Shown piece by piece: positions 1-8,198 of a stretch of DNA of 64,000 nucleotides. The stretch spans positions 1,550,001 to 1,614,000 of the forward strand of contig OX620685.1 of the NCBI GenBank assembly GCA_951635545.1, read 5' to 3'. The notes beneath the pieces are model-generated. The model searched no databases. It was given only the letters and a program-made list of their open reading frames with translations, and was not told where the DNA came from. Position numbers and translations under genes: made by a program. This stretch comes from CAG-873 sp910578365 (GTDB lineage: Bacteria; Bacteroidota; Bacteroidia; Bacteroidales; Muribaculaceae). How positions within the stretch are numbered: the stretch's first letter is position 1; the number at the start of each line of letters is the position of its first letter.

Positions 1-706
1 CGGCTTTGCCTCGTTTGTGATTCCGGGCATAGTTATTCTGATTCTGCAGCAGAGTATGGTGCTGGGCGTGATGCTGCTCGAAGGCACGTCGCGCGAACGC
101 CGCCGCCGCAACGGAGGTATCGACCCCAAGATGGTGAAAGGTGCCTCCACTACAGCACTGATTATAGGCAAGGCTCTGTGCTACACTGTTATATACATGC
201 CTATGGCTATGTATGTGATGGTGCTGATACCGCATTTGTTCAATCTGCCGCATATAGGCAATCCGGTGGAGGCGCTGCTGTTTATATTTCCGCTGCTGTT
301 GGCCTCGACATTCTTTGGCCAGACCCTCACCTATTTTGCCAAGGAGCGTGAAAGCACCTTTATGGTGGTAGTGTTTACTTCGGTGGTGTTTCTGTTTCTC
401 TCCGGCCTTACCTGGCCGCGTTACGCCATGAACGACTTCTGGCGATTCTGCGGCGACCTGATACCGGGTGTATGGGGGCTGGAAGGTTTCATACGCATCA
501 ACAGCAACGGCGCCACCCTGGCCGAGTCGGTCAAACCCTTCCTGGCCATGTGGATTCTTACCGGGGTCTACTTCCTGTCGGCCTGGTGGGTGATGGCATA
601 TATCAGGCGTGAGAGTCGTACAGCCTCAGTGCCTGCTGGTACTCCGACCGCATCCTTGCCTTCAGCTCCGGCGGAGCAATCACCTGAATCCTCGGGCCGT
701 AGCTGA
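1..706 (+). CDS. ABC-2 type transporter permease (3' part)
   Basis: The reading frame is already open at base 2, so the gene begins upstream of the window. The visible part has at least five hydrophobic segments. A cytoplasmic charged stretch (RERRRRNGG, KMVKG) lies between the first two, as in the membrane domain of ABC-2 exporters of the YhgE/DrrB kind, which move drugs, lipids or polysaccharides across the inner membrane together with an ATPase. The last membrane span ends at about base 610. The remaining 30 or so residues are Ser/Pro/Ala-rich and are read from DNA that also encodes the C-terminus of the convergent WYL regulator. That tail is probably not a conserved part of the permease. 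The substrate cannot be told. Confidence 0.75.
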   Translation, partial: GFASFVIPGIVILILQQSMVLGVMLLEGTSRERRRRNGGIDPKMVKGASTTALIIGKALCYTVIYMPMAMYVMVLIPHLFNLPHIGNPVEALLFIFPLLLASTFFGQTLTYFAKERESTFMVVVFTSVVFLFLSGLTWPRYAMNDFWRFCGDLIPGVWGLEGFIRINSNGATLAESVKPFLAMWILTGVYFLSAWWVMAYIRRESRTASVPAGTPTASLPSAPAEQSPESSGRS

Positions 707-1505
707 GCAGTTCGGCCACGAAATCGTCGGTGAGCCGCAGCTGCAGATGAAAGTCGCTGAATTCGTCGTGTACCATCTCCTCCTGCGAGTGATGCAGTGG
801 AAGGGCTCTGAAATACTTGGCCTGGCGAGGGTCGGTACGGATAACCACACTTCGCGGTTCAGACTCGGTGACTACAATACCGAAAGCATCGTGGAAATAC
901 GATTCGGCATTGAATGTAGGGTCGGGCGTGAAGCCGTCGGTGGTCATCACACATGAGTTCATGCGGTCAAGGGCGTAGGTTTTGATTCGCCCTTCGGCCA
1001 CGTTGCGTCCGGCCACATACCATCGCTGTCGGAAAATCTTAAGCAGATAAGGCTCGAATACAATGCCCGAGGTCGGCTTCGAACGGGTGTAAGAGTGATA
1101 GTCGAATTTCAGGCGGCGGTTCTCGCGGAGCGCATCGATAATCACTCCGAGGAAAGCCCTCGACGAAGGAACCGCCTCAAGAAAAATCTTGCCGGCCACA
1201 TCGCGGGCGCCTGTAAGGACATGGCTCATGGCCGAGGAGTCGAGCAACCAGTCGGTGACACTGCGGTCGTGCGGGTCTTCCTCGCTTATATAATATTCGT
1301 AAGTGGTGGGGTCGCATTCGATATTTAGCCCGAACAGCTGCTCCACTCCCTGGCGGTAATTGTAGAAGGTACGGCGCGGCATTGGCCTGCCGTCGCCGAA
1401 CCTGCTCCGTCGCCAGCAGGCATCAAGTTCTTTGCGCGAAATGCGCCCGTAGCGGCGTATGGTGTCTACAAGCCATACATATCGGTTAATAAGTTCCTTT
1501 GACAA
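603..1505 (-). CDS. WYL-domain transcriptional regulator
   Basis: This 300-residue protein has a helix-turn-helix region in the first 60 residues (IRRYGRISRKELDACW, then RRTFYNYRQGVEQLFG). A WYL domain follows from about residue 125 (RLKFDYHSYTR, then EPYLLKIFRQRWYVAGR). WYL proteins are DNA-binding regulators that sense ligands, often nucleotides or nucleic acids. It lies 19 bp downstream of the sodium:solute symporter gene on the same strand, so it is probably the last gene of the NamZ-symporter-WYL operon and may regulate it. Its 3' end overlaps the convergent permease gene by 104 bp. Confidence 0.85.
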   Translation of the reverse strand: MSKELINRYVWLVDTIRRYGRISRKELDACWRRSRFGDGRPMPRRTFYNYRQGVEQLFGLNIECDPTTYEYYISEEDPHDRSVTDWLLDSSAMSHVLTGARDVAGKIFLEAVPSSRAFLGVIIDALRENRRLKFDYHSYTRSKPTSGIVFEPYLLKIFRQRWYVAGRNVAEGRIKTYALDRMNSCVMTTDGFTPDPTFNAESYFHDAFGIVVTESEPRSVVIRTDPRQAKYFRALPLHHSQEEMVHDEFSDFHLQLRLTDDFVAELLSYGPRIQVIAPPELKARMRSEYQQALRLYDSHA

Positions 1506-1524
1506 ATTCTTAACAAGTTCTAAG

Positions 1525-2988
1525 TTATGCTACTGCCTTGACTGTCCGCGGTGCGGAAATCCAAAGACCCAGCATGGTGTAACAGGCATTGATCAGCAGC
1601 AGCTCGAAGCCGGTGTGGTAGCCCCACAGCTGCACGAGCGCCCACTGCGTGCCCCACGAAAGTACCGGAGCGGCTATACACACAGCCGGTACAAGGCGGT
1701 CGCGTACAAGGCGTTTCGAGAACATGCCGAATACAAACAGACCCAAAATCGGGCCGTAGGTGTACGAAGCCAGAGTGTACACGGCCGATATGGCGTCCTG
1801 GTTGCTCATGTAGTAGAACACCACAATCACCGCACCCATTATCACCGACATGCCTATATGCACGTTTCGGCGTGTGCGTGTAAGTTTATTCTGGTCGTTC
1901 TGACGGTGTGCGCCAAGAATGTCGACGGTAAACGAGGTGGTCAGCGAGGTCAGAGCCGATCCGGCAGCCGAGTATGCGGCGGCTATAAGCCCCAGCACAA
2001 ACAATATGCCCACCCACACCGGCATGGCGTCGGAGGTAGCCACCATTCCGAAGATGTCGTCGGACTTCTCCGGCAGGGCAATCGAGTGATGGTTGAGATA
2101 AAGCAGCAGCAGTGTGCCCAGCAGCAGAAACAGCGCTATGACAAAGAACTGTGTCACGCCGCTTACTATCATATTTTTACGGCTTTGTGCGGCGTCCTTG
2201 CACGCGAGGTTGCGCTGCATCATGTCCTGGTCGAGGCCGGTGGTGGCGATGGCCATGAACACACCGGCAATAAACTGCTTCCAGAAGTAGGTACTTTCCT
2301 TGGGATTGTCGAAGAAGAACATCCGCGAGCTTTCATGGTCGGCTATCGCCTTGACCATGCCCTTGAAGTCGAAACCAAGGTCGGAGGCTATGAAGAATAT
2401 GCACAGGACTATGGAGCCGATAAGGCAGAAACTTTTCAGAGTGTCGGTCCAGATAAGAGTTTTTACACCTCCCTGCACCGTATACAGCCATATCAGCGCT
2501 ATCGTCACGATTACATTAAATATGAAAGGCACGCCCAGCGGACCGAATACCAGCAGCTGCAGCACCGAGCATACCACAAAAAAGCGTACGGCGGCGCCAA
2601 GCATTTTCGATACAAAAAAGAACCATGCTCCGGTACGGTAACTGTCGCTGCCGAAACGTTCCTCAAGATAGCCGTAAATCGATAGCATGTTCTTGCGGTA
2701 GAACAGTGGCACAAGCACAAATGCAATCAGCACATAGCCCACAATAAAGCCCAGCACCATCTGCAGATAGCTGTAGCCCTTGTCGGCCACCATGCCGGGC
2801 ACCGATATAAAAGTCACACCCGATATCGGCGCGCCAATCATGGCGAAAGCCACCACAAACCAAGGCACTCGGCGGTTGCCGGTGAAAAAAGTAGAATTGT
2901 CGCTGCCACGCGACGCCACAGCTGAAACCGCCATCAGCAGGCCGAAATAGCCTGCGATGGTCAGTATTATAATGATTGGTAAACTCAT
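1525..2988 (-). CDS. Sodium:solute symporter (SSS family)
   Basis: This 487-residue polytopic membrane protein has about 13 hydrophobic segments. The SSS-type early region reads APISGVTFISVPGMVADKG and YSYLQMVLGFIVGYV, as in SLC5-like sodium/solute cotransporters. The start codon overlaps the stop of the upstream NamZ-like gene (ATGA), a sign of translational coupling. SSS transporters next to DUF1343/NamZ genes are plausible importers of N-acetylmuramic acid or related sugars. That substrate is inferred from context, not shown by the sequence. Confidence 0.85.
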   Translation of the reverse strand: MSLPIIIILTIAGYFGLLMAVSAVASRGSDNSTFFTGNRRVPWFVVAFAMIGAPISGVTFISVPGMVADKGYSYLQMVLGFIVGYVLIAFVLVPLFYRKNMLSIYGYLEERFGSDSYRTGAWFFFVSKMLGAAVRFFVVCSVLQLLVFGPLGVPFIFNVIVTIALIWLYTVQGGVKTLIWTDTLKSFCLIGSIVLCIFFIASDLGFDFKGMVKAIADHESSRMFFFDNPKESTYFWKQFIAGVFMAIATTGLDQDMMQRNLACKDAAQSRKNMIVSGVTQFFVIALFLLLGTLLLLYLNHHSIALPEKSDDIFGMVATSDAMPVWVGILFVLGLIAAAYSAAGSALTSLTTSFTVDILGAHRQNDQNKLTRTRRNVHIGMSVIMGAVIVVFYYMSNQDAISAVYTLASYTYGPILGLFVFGMFSKRLVRDRLVPAVCIAAPVLSWGTQWALVQLWGYHTGFELLLINACYTMLGLWISAPRTVKAVA

Positions 2989-4148
2989 TCGTTATAAAGC
3001 AGATATGGTTTGCGTTGCTTTTTGAAGGCCTCGACATCGGAGGCCCAGGTAGCCTTGATTTCGTCGGCGCTCTTGCCGTTTTCAATCATGCCGCGGATGT
3101 CGCCACGGCCTATAAGCAACTCAAAAAAGTTGCGGAAGAAGTCCTTGTCGAGCTGACCGTTCAGGTCGTTGTAGGCGTCGATTAGATACTCCAGATTTAT
3201 ACCTTTGGCTATGATTTCGTCGTCACTGAGGTTTCGCAAATCCACTCCGTGGCACAGCTTGTCGAGCTCAGGCGGATTCTTGGCGCCCGGAATGCTGCGC
3301 GGTGTGAACTCAAAACTGCGGTTGCGCATCAGCGGATGACCGTATACGGTAAAAGCCATGTCGGTGCCGCGGCCCAGGCTCACCGGTGTAGCCTCGAAGT
3401 AGCAGGTCGAAGGGTATAGGTAAATTGACTTCATGTCGCGCAGGTTTGGCGATGGCGCTATAGGCAGCTCGTAGCGTGTCTGATGGCCGTAGCCAAGGCA
3501 TGGTATGACAGTGAGGTCGACTTTGGCGCCGTTCTCCAGCCAGCCCTCGCCCAAGGCCATGCCGGCCAGCTCGCCCAAGGTCAGGCCGTGAACCACCGGA
3601 ATGGGCAGCTTGCCTACACCGCTTTTATACTTCATGTCGAGGATAGGGCCGTCGACATACATGCCGTTGGGATTCGGGCGGTCGAGCACCATCACCTGCT
3701 TGCCCTGGCGTGCGGCGGCGTTCATCAGGTCAATCATAGTGCAGTAGTAGGTATAATAGCGCAGGCCCACATCCTGAATATCGACCACAATCACGTCGAT
3801 ATCTCTTACGGCCGCCGGGTCGACATCTTTGCGTTTGCCGTCGTACAGACTCACTATGGGCAGGCCGCTTACCGGGTCGGTCGACGTCGATACATGTTCG
3901 CCGGCATCGGCCGTTCCGCGGAATCCGTGTTCCGGCGAGAACAGTTTGCGCACGTCCACGCCGCCCTCGAGCATCAGGTCGAGGGTATGTTTCGGGCCTA
4001 CCATGCCCGTATGGTTTGAAAACAGAGCCACCCGTTTTCCCTGCAACATAGGCATATACTCGTCGGTGCGGGCGGCGCCCACCGTTACTTCCGCCATTGT
4101 ACTCAGGCAAGGCAAAAGAAGGAGGAAATATATAATCAATCGTTTCAT
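2985..4148 (-). CDS. NamZ-like exo-beta-N-acetylmuramidase (DUF1343)
   Basis: This 387-residue protein has an N-terminal signal peptide (MKRLIIYFLLLLPCLSTMAE). It then shows the hallmarks of the DUF1343 family: GKRVALFSNHTG, SPEHGFRG, SLYDG, DIQDVGLRYYTY and DRPNP. NamZ of Bacillus subtilis, a member of this family, releases terminal MurNAc from peptidoglycan glycan strands. The protein should act in the periplasm or be surface-exposed. It is the first gene of an operon with an SSS transporter and a WYL regulator. A promoter matching TTG-19-TAATTTTG lies directly upstream. The biochemical activity is inferred from the family. Confidence 0.85.
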   Translation of the reverse strand: MKRLIIYFLLLLPCLSTMAEVTVGAARTDEYMPMLQGKRVALFSNHTGMVGPKHTLDLMLEGGVDVRKLFSPEHGFRGTADAGEHVSTSTDPVSGLPIVSLYDGKRKDVDPAAVRDIDVIVVDIQDVGLRYYTYYCTMIDLMNAAARQGKQVMVLDRPNPNGMYVDGPILDMKYKSGVGKLPIPVVHGLTLGELAGMALGEGWLENGAKVDLTVIPCLGYGHQTRYELPIAPSPNLRDMKSIYLYPSTCYFEATPVSLGRGTDMAFTVYGHPLMRNRSFEFTPRSIPGAKNPPELDKLCHGVDLRNLSDDEIIAKGINLEYLIDAYNDLNGQLDKDFFRNFFELLIGRGDIRGMIENGKSADEIKATWASDVEAFKKQRKPYLLYNE

Positions 4149-4155
4149 GGTATTA

Positions 4156-4185
4156 CAAAATTACGCAAAACCGAGCAGTCGACAA
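4156..4185 (-). promoter_or_regulatory. Bacteroidetes-type promoter of the NamZ operon
   Basis: Read on the minus strand there is TAATTTTG (4163 down to 4156), and TTG 19 nt upstream of it (4185-4183). This matches the -7/-33 consensus of the Bacteroidetes primary sigma factor and lies just before the NamZ-like start codon at 4148. Confidence 0.6.
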
Positions 4186-4225
4186 GTCTGCAACAGTTAA
4201 AAAACACTAATTCATTTATGAAAAA

Positions 4226-4257
4226 TTTGGCGGACTCGAATAAAGTCGCTAACTTTG
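4226..4257 (+). promoter_or_regulatory. Promoter of tRNA-Ala
   Basis: TTTG at 4226-4229 and TAACTTTG at 4250-4257, separated by 20 nt, form a textbook Bacteroidetes promoter. Transcription would start a few bases before the tRNA at 4270. Confidence 0.75.
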
Positions 4258-4269
4258 CACCGCAAACGA

Positions 4270-4346
4270 GGGGTATTAGCTCATCTGGCTAGAGCGCGAC
4301 ACTGGCAGTGTCGAGGTGAGCGGTTCGAGTCCGCTATACTCCACCA
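4270..4346 (+). tRNA. tRNA-Ala (anticodon GGC)
   Basis: The 77-nt sequence folds as a cloverleaf. The acceptor stem is GGGGTAT/ATACTCC with one G-U pair. The anticodon stem CGACA/TGTCG carries the loop CTGGCAG, giving anticodon GGC, and the T stem is AGCGG/CCGCT. The 3' CCA is encoded, unlike in the tRNA-Ile of the rRNA operon further on. Confidence 0.95.
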
Positions 4347-4387
4347 AGAACGAATCTTGAAGCAATTCAAGGTTCGTCTTTTTTTTG
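4347..4387 (+). terminator. Rho-independent terminator after tRNA-Ala
   Basis: An AAGAACGAATCTTGAA arm pairs with TTCAAGGTTCGTCTT around a GCAA tetraloop, with one bulged base, and runs into eight or more T residues. Confidence 0.85.
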
Positions 4388-4405
4388 CCGTATTGTTTAA
4401 ATTAT

Positions 4406-4786
4406 TTATCCCAGTAGTTCCAGCCAGCGGGCGGGTAGGTAGACGTTGGGCAGTGGCAGGGCCGCGCGGAACAGCGGGGCTATTTCCTCATCGGTGAAGC
4501 CGGCTATGCCACAACCGATGCGCGTGACCATAAAACGCAATTCGGTATGTAGCTTGGCATACTCCACAAATTCATCAATATATGGTTTTATCTCCGCCAC
4601 ACCGCCGTGCATGGTGGGAATGGCATAGCTGCGACCTGTAAGGCCTGTGCCGACACCCCATTCGGCTCCGAATTTATTTAAGGCTATGCGCGCTGCCCCG
4701 CCTCCGTGGCGCCCTGCAAGGTTGCTGCCGAATACAAAAATCTCGTCCGGCGCAAGTTCGGTAATGAAATCGGGTGAAACTCTCAT
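4406..4786 (-). CDS. Small macro-like (ADP-ribose-binding-like) protein
   Basis: This is a protein of about 126 residues starting at MRVSPDFITELAPDEIFVFG. The longer frame starting at 4834 would overlap luxS. The motifs FVFGSNLAGRHGGGAAR, SYAIPTMHG and VTRIGCGIAGF resemble the glycine-rich ligand loops of macro-like proteins found singly in many bacteria and phages. The substrate is unknown. It follows luxS with a 32-nt gap on the same strand and may be cotranscribed with it. Confidence 0.65.
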   Translation of the reverse strand: MRVSPDFITELAPDEIFVFGSNLAGRHGGGAARIALNKFGAEWGVGTGLTGRSYAIPTMHGGVAEIKPYIDEFVEYAKLHTELRFMVTRIGCGIAGFTDEEIAPLFRAALPLPNVYLPARWLELLG

Positions 4787-4818
4787 ATTTGATTTTTTAG
4801 TTAATAATACCCAATGCC

Positions 4819-5301
4819 CTACTCCGGATAACACAGGTTTGCCGGCGATGGATTTTCAAGTATTTCCTTCAGGTATACTTCCGCAGCCTTGCGCGCACCC
4901 TCCAGGTCCATGTAGGTATAGTTGCCGCAGTCGCGAGCAGTGGCGCCGGGTATTTCGCCGTCGAATCCGGCTATGAAAGCGAATGTGCGGCGCAGCAGCG
5001 GCAGTATGTCGGCCGGAGCGAGTTCGCCCTGCATTATCAGGTAGTTGCCGGTGCAGCAGCCCATGGGGCCCCAGTACGCCACACGCGACATCCACTCGGG
5101 GTCGTTGCGCAGAAAGGTGGCGGCAAGATGCTCCATGGCGTGGAGAGCCTTGGGGTGGAGGGCAGGCTGGCGGTTGGGTTCGGTCATGCGGACGTCGAAA
5201 GTGGTGAGTATGTCGCCCGAAGGGGTGAGGTCGCGGCGCGACACATATACACCGCGCAGCAGGCGCCGGTGGTCGATGGTAAAGCTGGGTATCTTTTTCA
5301 T
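4819..5301 (-). CDS. luxS: S-ribosylhomocysteine lyase (LuxS)
   Basis: The 160-residue protein cleaves S-ribosylhomocysteine to homocysteine and DPD, the precursor of autoinducer-2, in the activated methyl cycle. The metal site is visible as HAMEH (His54, Glu57, His58) and DCGNY (Cys125). The catalytic cysteine is in MGCCTG (Cys82 by alignment with GC-x-TG of the family). Length and motifs are those of an intact enzyme. Its promoter is divergent from that of rbfA. No Pfs nucleosidase gene is adjacent. Confidence 0.96.
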   Translation of the reverse strand: MKKIPSFTIDHRRLLRGVYVSRRDLTPSGDILTTFDVRMTEPNRQPALHPKALHAMEHLAATFLRNDPEWMSRVAYWGPMGCCTGNYLIMQGELAPADILPLLRRTFAFIAGFDGEIPGATARDCGNYTYMDLEGARKAAEVYLKEILENPSPANLCYPE

Positions 5302-5325
5302 TATCTGTTTCGCTTATTGCAGTTG

Positions 5326-5356
5326 CAAATGTATGAAAAAAAATTTATCGCTACAA
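5326..5356 (-). promoter_or_regulatory. Promoter of luxS
   Basis: On the minus strand TACATTTG (5333 to 5326) is preceded 20 nt upstream by TTG (5356-5354), matching the Bacteroidetes consensus. Confidence 0.6.
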
Positions 5357-5372
5357 TGTTTAGGCTACACGA

Positions 5373-5405
5373 TTGCAGATATTCGCAAAAAAATAGTTAA
5401 CTTTG
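5373..5405 (+). promoter_or_regulatory. Promoter of rbfA
   Basis: TTG at 5373-5375 and TAACTTTG at 5398-5405 (spacing 22) lie 36 nt before the rbfA ATG. It overlaps the first codons of an upstream TTG-initiated extension, which supports the ATG at 5442 as the true start. Confidence 0.65.
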
Positions 5406-5441
5406 AAGTCGCTTCAAGCGTTAGTTTATAGAAAAGAAATT

Positions 5442-5777
5442 ATGGAAACAACAAGACAAGCTAAAATAGCCCGGCTGCTGCAGAAGGAGCTGAGCGAGAT
5501 ATTCCGTCAGCAGACCGCCAAGACTCATGGCGTAATTATATCGGTGAGTGCCGTAAGGGTGACACCCGACCTGTCGATTGCACGTGCGTACCTGTCGGTA
5601 TTCCCGTCGACGAACGCACAGGAAATCATGAACAATATTAATCTCAGCGCCAAGACAATACGCTACGAACTGGCGCAGAAAGTGCGCTTTCAGCTGCGCA
5701 AGACTCCCGAACTGCAGTTCTATCTCGACGATTCGCTCGACTATATCGAGAACATCGACCATCTGCTGGAGAAATAA
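5442..5777 (+). CDS. rbfA: 30S ribosome-binding factor A (RbfA)
   Basis: The 111-residue protein begins METTRQAKIARLLQKELSEI, the conserved N-terminus of RbfA. Its KH-type core follows (ISVSAVRVTPDLSIARAYLSVFP, then the RFQLRKTPELQFYLDDSLDY C-terminus). RbfA assists late 30S maturation and cold adaptation. The start at 5442 is chosen because family similarity begins there and the promoter lies just upstream. The downstream permease gene begins at the very next base. Confidence 0.93.
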   Translation: METTRQAKIARLLQKELSEIFRQQTAKTHGVIISVSAVRVTPDLSIARAYLSVFPSTNAQEIMNNINLSAKTIRYELAQKVRFQLRKTPELQFYLDDSLDYIENIDHLLEK

Positions 5778-6995
5778 GTGCTGTCGATGCTGAGCGTCAG
5801 AATAGCACTGCGCTACCTCTTTGCCAAGAAGCGTCATACCGCTGTCAATGTCATATCTATGATATCGCTGGCGGGTGTCGCTGTGGCCACTGCGGCCATA
5901 GTGGTGGTGCTGTCGGTGTTTAACGGCTTTGCCGACCTTGGCGAGCGCCAGGCTTCGGTGGTTGACCCCGACCTGCTAATTACGCCTGTGCAAGGCAAGA
6001 CTATAGCCCGGGGTGACTCACTGGCCGAGGCTGTGGCTGCCATGCCTGGGGTGCGGGCGGCGGCGCCGGTGGTGCAGGAGCGAGGCTTGCTGATAAGCAA
6101 TACCGCTCAGGTTCCGGTGCGTTTCAAAGGGGTGCCTGCCGGATATTCCGCCGTGGTGCCGCTCGACTCGCTGGTAGTTGACGGCGTGTACCAGCCGGAC
6201 AGTGCGGTTGGGCTTCCGTCGGCCAATGTATCCATAGGCGTGGCCTATCACGGGGCCGTGTCGCCTTCGACCGACCGAGCCGTACAGCTGTATGTGCCGC
6301 GGCGCAACGGGCGAATCAATCCGGCCAATCCTGCTGCATCGTTCCGTGGGGATACTTTGCTGGTGTGGTCGGTATTGCGCAGCGATGTGCAGGAATTTGA
6401 TGCCGACCTGATGATTGTACCTTTGGAGGTTTCGCGCCGCCTGCTTGATTACAGCCACGAGGCCACGGCCGTGGAGGTGGCGTTGGAGCCGTCGGCCGAT
6501 GTAGCAGCTATAGCCGCCGACATAGGCCGTGCCAATCCGGGGCTTGAGGTATCCGACAGGCTGCAGCAGCAGAGCGAGGCGTTCCGCATGATAGCCATAG
6601 AGAAATGGATGACCTTTCTGATGCTGATATTCATACTTGTGATAGCATCGTTCAACGTGGTCAGCACCTTGTCGCTGCTGGTAGTGGAGAAGCGCTCCGA
6701 CATGGAGGTGCTGCGCTTTACAGGCGCTCCGCGCTCTCTGATTCGCTCCGTATTCGTGTGGCAGGGCTGGCTTATAAGTATGCTCGGAGGCCTTGCGGGC
6801 ATTGTTCTGGGCGCGCTCCTTTCGCTTTGGCAGCAGCATGGCCACATAATCCGACTCAACGCCGACGCCTCGGCCCTTACAATTGACTATTATCCTGTAC
6901 GGCTGGCATGGCCCGACCTGCTGTTGGTGCTGGGCGTGATAGCTGTGGTATCGCTGCTGGCCGGACTGACAACCCGATTTTTTCAAAAGAAATAA
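5778..6995 (+). CDS. FtsX-like/LolC-E-type ABC permease
   Basis: This 405-residue inner-membrane protein has one hydrophobic segment near residues 20-45 (AGVAVATAAIVVVLSVFNGF). A periplasmic domain of about 220 residues follows, then three membrane spans at the C-terminus. This is the FtsX/MacB-PCD layout used by LolC/LolE lipoprotein-release permeases. The N-terminus IALRYLFAKKRHTAVNVISMIS matches LolC/E proteins. Translation starts at GTG 5778, directly after the rbfA stop, or at ATG 5787. No ATPase gene is adjacent, so its LolD-like partner would be encoded elsewhere. Confidence 0.85.
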   Translation: MLSMLSVRIALRYLFAKKRHTAVNVISMISLAGVAVATAAIVVVLSVFNGFADLGERQASVVDPDLLITPVQGKTIARGDSLAEAVAAMPGVRAAAPVVQERGLLISNTAQVPVRFKGVPAGYSAVVPLDSLVVDGVYQPDSAVGLPSANVSIGVAYHGAVSPSTDRAVQLYVPRRNGRINPANPAASFRGDTLLVWSVLRSDVQEFDADLMIVPLEVSRRLLDYSHEATAVEVALEPSADVAAIAADIGRANPGLEVSDRLQQQSEAFRMIAIEKWMTFLMLIFILVIASFNVVSTLSLLVVEKRSDMEVLRFTGAPRSLIRSVFVWQGWLISMLGGLAGIVLGALLSLWQQHGHIIRLNADASALTIDYYPVRLAWPDLLLVLGVIAVVSLLAGLTTRFFQKK

Positions 6996-7006
6996 GCACA
7001 GAAAAT

Positions 7007-7783
7007 ATGCAGACTGTATTATTCAACAGCACCATATTCGGCCCGATACACTCGCGCCGGCTGGGATCGTCGTTAGGTGTGAATCTATCGCCCTCCGACG
7101 GCAAAATATGTTCGTTCGACTGCCTTTATTGCGAGGCCGGCTACAATGCCCAGGGGCCCGGCACAAGCGGTCTGCCTGCGCGGACCGAGGTGGCGCGTAT
7201 GCTCGACGAAAAGCTGGCCGCCATGCGTGCGGCAGGCCAGGGGCTTGATGTAATTACATTCTCGGGCAACGGCGAGCCTACCATACACCCCGATTTCGCA
7301 GGCATAATCGATGACACCATTGCTTTGCGCGACAAATACTTTCCGCAGGTAAAGATTAGCGTTCTCACCAACTCGACCATGCTGGGCAGACCACAGGTTG
7401 TAGAGGCACTGCGCAAGGTCGACAACAACATACTGAAGCTCGACAGCGCCATCGAACGCACCGTACAGTTGCTCGACCGCCCGAGTCTATCCTATCGTCT
7501 GCCCAAGGTAATAGAGCAGCTGGCGCAGTTCAGTGGCAGCGGGATCATCCAGACCATGATTACCCGCGGCAGCCATGACGGTGAGGCCGTCGATAACAGT
7601 ACCGACGAAGAAATTGCCGCCCTCATCGAGGCATACCGCCATATAAATCCGCGCAGCATAATGATATACTCTATCGACCGCCGCACACCCGAGCAAAGCC
7701 TGCAGAAGGTCGAAAAGGCCGAGCTCCGGGCCATCGCCGCCCGCATCACAGAAGCCACCGGTATAGAGGTGTCTGTTGCGTGA
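7007..7783 (+). CDS. Radical SAM protein
   Basis: A 258-residue protein starting at ATG 7007, 11 nt after the permease gene. The 4Fe-4S cysteine triad CSFDCLYC (C-x3-C-x2-C) and the SAM-binding region FSGNGEPTIHPDF, then VLTNSTML, identify a radical SAM enzyme. It resembles the stand-alone family related to MoaA/wybutosine-type proteins, with the N-terminal signature TIFGPIHSRRLGSSLGVNL. The substrate is unknown. The extended frame from 6908 overlaps the permease and lacks similarity. Confidence 0.88.
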   Translation: MQTVLFNSTIFGPIHSRRLGSSLGVNLSPSDGKICSFDCLYCEAGYNAQGPGTSGLPARTEVARMLDEKLAAMRAAGQGLDVITFSGNGEPTIHPDFAGIIDDTIALRDKYFPQVKISVLTNSTMLGRPQVVEALRKVDNNILKLDSAIERTVQLLDRPSLSYRLPKVIEQLAQFSGSGIIQTMITRGSHDGEAVDNSTDEEIAALIEAYRHINPRSIMIYSIDRRTPEQSLQKVEKAELRAIAARITEATGIEVSVA

Positions 7784-7806
7784 TTCGCGGAAAATGATTA
7801 AATTTG
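7776..7806 (+). promoter_or_regulatory. Promoter of the FtsB/DivIC-like gene
   Basis: TTG at 7776-7778 and TAAATTTG at 7799-7806 are 20 nt apart. The element begins inside the last codons of the radical SAM gene, so the downstream cell-division gene can be transcribed independently. Confidence 0.65.
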
Positions 7807-7823
7807 CGTAATAAAACAGAACG

Positions 7824-8150
7824 ATGGAAAACGGTAACGAAGCTCAAGGCAAGAAACGAGGCTGGCTGGGTCGCTACATGTCGGTAGCGGCTCTGGCGGT
7901 GATTGCATATTTTGTGTACTTACTCTTTTTCAGCTCACATTCGGCCATGAAAAAATTCGAGTACCAGCGTGTTATCGACTCGCTGCAGCGCGAGGTCAAT
8001 GCCTCGGAGGATTCGGTGGCCTACTACCGCGGCCTCAATGAAAAACTGCGCAGCGACCCACGTGCGGTCGAGCAGGTAGTACGCGAGGAACACAACATGA
8101 ACCGCCCCGGCGAGGACGTGTACGTGATGGAGCCCGATGCCGGACGGTAG
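7824..8150 (+). CDS. Septum formation initiator, FtsB/DivIC family
   Basis: The 108-residue protein has a short cytoplasmic N-terminus, one membrane span (about residues 20-38) and a periplasmic coiled coil (about 43-75, FEYQRVIDSLQREVNASEDSV). The family end signature follows (DPRAVEQVVREEHNM, PGEDVYV). FtsB/DivIC proteins bridge FtsL and FtsQ/DivIB in the divisome. Size and order of parts are normal for Bacteroidetes. Confidence 0.87.
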   Translation: MENGNEAQGKKRGWLGRYMSVAALAVIAYFVYLLFFSSHSAMKKFEYQRVIDSLQREVNASEDSVAYYRGLNEKLRSDPRAVEQVVREEHNMNRPGEDVYVMEPDAGR

Positions 8151-8198
8151 TTCTGCCGCCGTCGCCTTTTCCACCATATAAACTCAACACTGCATTAA

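Noticed and set aside
1459..2685. 408-codon open frame antisense to the sodium symporter
   Set aside because: Rich in His, Tyr and Gln without domains. The opposite strand encodes an intact SSS transporter.
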